Assembly: GCA_964243435.1 (NCBI GenBank) | Contig: CAXTFM010000202.1 | Span: 1 to 5,430, forward strand | DNA length: 5,430 nt | Origin: RH-AL1 sp964243435 | Lineage (GTDB): Bacteria > Pseudomonadota > Alphaproteobacteria > Rhizobiales > Beijerinckiaceae | Reading direction: 5' to 3' | Part shown: positions 5,042-5,430 of the stretch, piece after piece | Numbering within the stretch: position 1 is the stretch's first letter | Layout of the letters: the number at the start of each line of letters is the position of its first letter | Translations under genes and position numbers: made by a program | The notes under the pieces: model-generated | Seen by the model: only the letters and a program-made list of their open reading frames with translations | Database searches by the model: none | What the model was told of the DNA's origin: nothing

Positions 5042-5430
5042 ATTCGTCGTCCCATGAAAGCACCGCCGGTTCCGCAAAAGGACGGACCGCGCACCAACCG
5101 GGAGATACGCGTCAGAGAAGTGCAGTTGATCGATGCCGAGGGCGTGAACCGCGGCGTCACGGAAACGACGCTCGCCCTTGAGATCGCCGAGCAGGCCGGG
5201 CTCGACCTCGTCGAGATCGTGCCCAACGCCAACCCGCCCGTTTGCAAGATCCTGGACCACGGCAAGCACCGCTTCGCCGAACAGAAGAAGGCGGCGGAAG
5301 CGCGCAAGCGCCAGAAAACCGTCGAGCTGAAGGAGATCAAGCTCCGCCCCGGCATCGACGACCACGACTACGACACCAAGATGAAGGCCGTGCGCCGCTT
5401 CTTCGAGGAGGGCGACAAGGTCAAGGTGAC
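5042..5430 (+). CDS. infC: Translation initiation factor IF-3, N-terminal part (runs off right edge)
   Basis: IF-3 binds the 30S subunit, discriminates against wrong initiator tRNA and start codons, and prevents premature 50S joining. The 129 complete codons cover the N-terminal domain, REIRVREVQLIDAEG through LDLVEIVPNANPPVCKILD, then the lysine-rich linker EQKKAAEARKRQK and the start of the C-terminal domain, VELKEIKLRPGIDDHDYDTKM...EEGDKVKVT. The start is called at ATT (5042), read as initiator methionine. It gives the alphaproteobacterial N-terminus M-R-R-P-x-K-A and has a well-spaced AGGAGA. The alternative ATG at 5054 lacks a ribosome site. A start codon that IF-3 itself discriminates against is the classic basis of infC autoregulation in E. 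coli and is inferred here. The conserved DYGKF stretch reads DHGKH. rpmI and rplT commonly follow infC, but they would be outside the window. Confidence 0.96.
   Translation, partial: MRRPMKAPPVPQKDGPRTNREIRVREVQLIDAEGVNRGVTETTLALEIAEQAGLDLVEIVPNANPPVCKILDHGKHRFAEQKKAAEARKRQKTVELKEIKLRPGIDDHDYDTKMKAVRRFFEEGDKVKV

Noticed and set aside
3600..5063. Long open frame (487 codons) on the minus strand across the glycosyltransferase and infC start
   Set aside because: It is longer than the real gene but spans two genes and their intergenic hairpins, shows no recognisable domain, and is rich in Arg/Gly/His/Asp. It is a GC-driven shadow.
1..5430. CRISPR array, tRNA or rRNA genes, or a defence or other new multi-gene system
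   Set aside because: No regularly spaced repeats, tRNA-like folds or rRNA segments were recognised, and every sizeable stretch is explained by known families.

Overview
The window looks like ordinary chromosomal DNA from a GC-rich alphaproteobacterium, most likely of the order Hyphomicrobiales (Rhizobiales). Four things point there: very high GC with G/C-biased third codon positions; a DnaX of the alphaproteobacterial type, with most of the zinc-module cysteines missing; an IF-3 that begins R-R-P-x-K-A; and an SRP RNA lying close to dnaX. The genus cannot be named from sequence alone.

Layout, left to right. Positions 1-1245 (minus strand) hold the N-terminal 415 codons of dnaX, which runs off the left edge. 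Its upstream region (1246-1416) contains a tandem 12-bp repeat. On the plus strand, an ArsR-type winged-helix regulator with a TTG start (1417-1725) is followed by a classical short-chain dehydrogenase/reductase (1807-2556). The 81-bp gap between them contains a 30-bp imperfect dyad directly before a full-consensus Shine-Dalgarno, a likely regulator site. Converging on the dehydrogenase from the minus strand, with a 15-bp gap, is the small (4.5S-type) SRP RNA gene (2572-2669). Upstream of it on the same strand is an alpha/beta-hydrolase (2737-3552). Divergent from the hydrolase is a GT4-like glycosyltransferase (3654-4874), which ends in GC-rich hairpins. After a leader with a good -35 element and a perfect 7+7 bp palindrome, the translation initiation factor IF-3 gene infC begins, most probably at a rare ATT codon (5042), and runs off the right edge.

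Functionally the window combines core information processing (dnaX: replication clamp loader; SRP RNA: membrane protein targeting; infC: translation initiation) with an accessory regulator-oxidoreductase pair and two enzymes of unknown substrate. The arsR-SDR pair lies between the SRP RNA and dnaX on the opposite strand and looks like an accessory insertion. I found no mobile element, CRISPR array, tRNA, rRNA or convincing new multi-gene system. The observations most worth following up are the ATT start and leader palindrome of infC, and the dyad that probably links the ArsR protein to the SDR gene.
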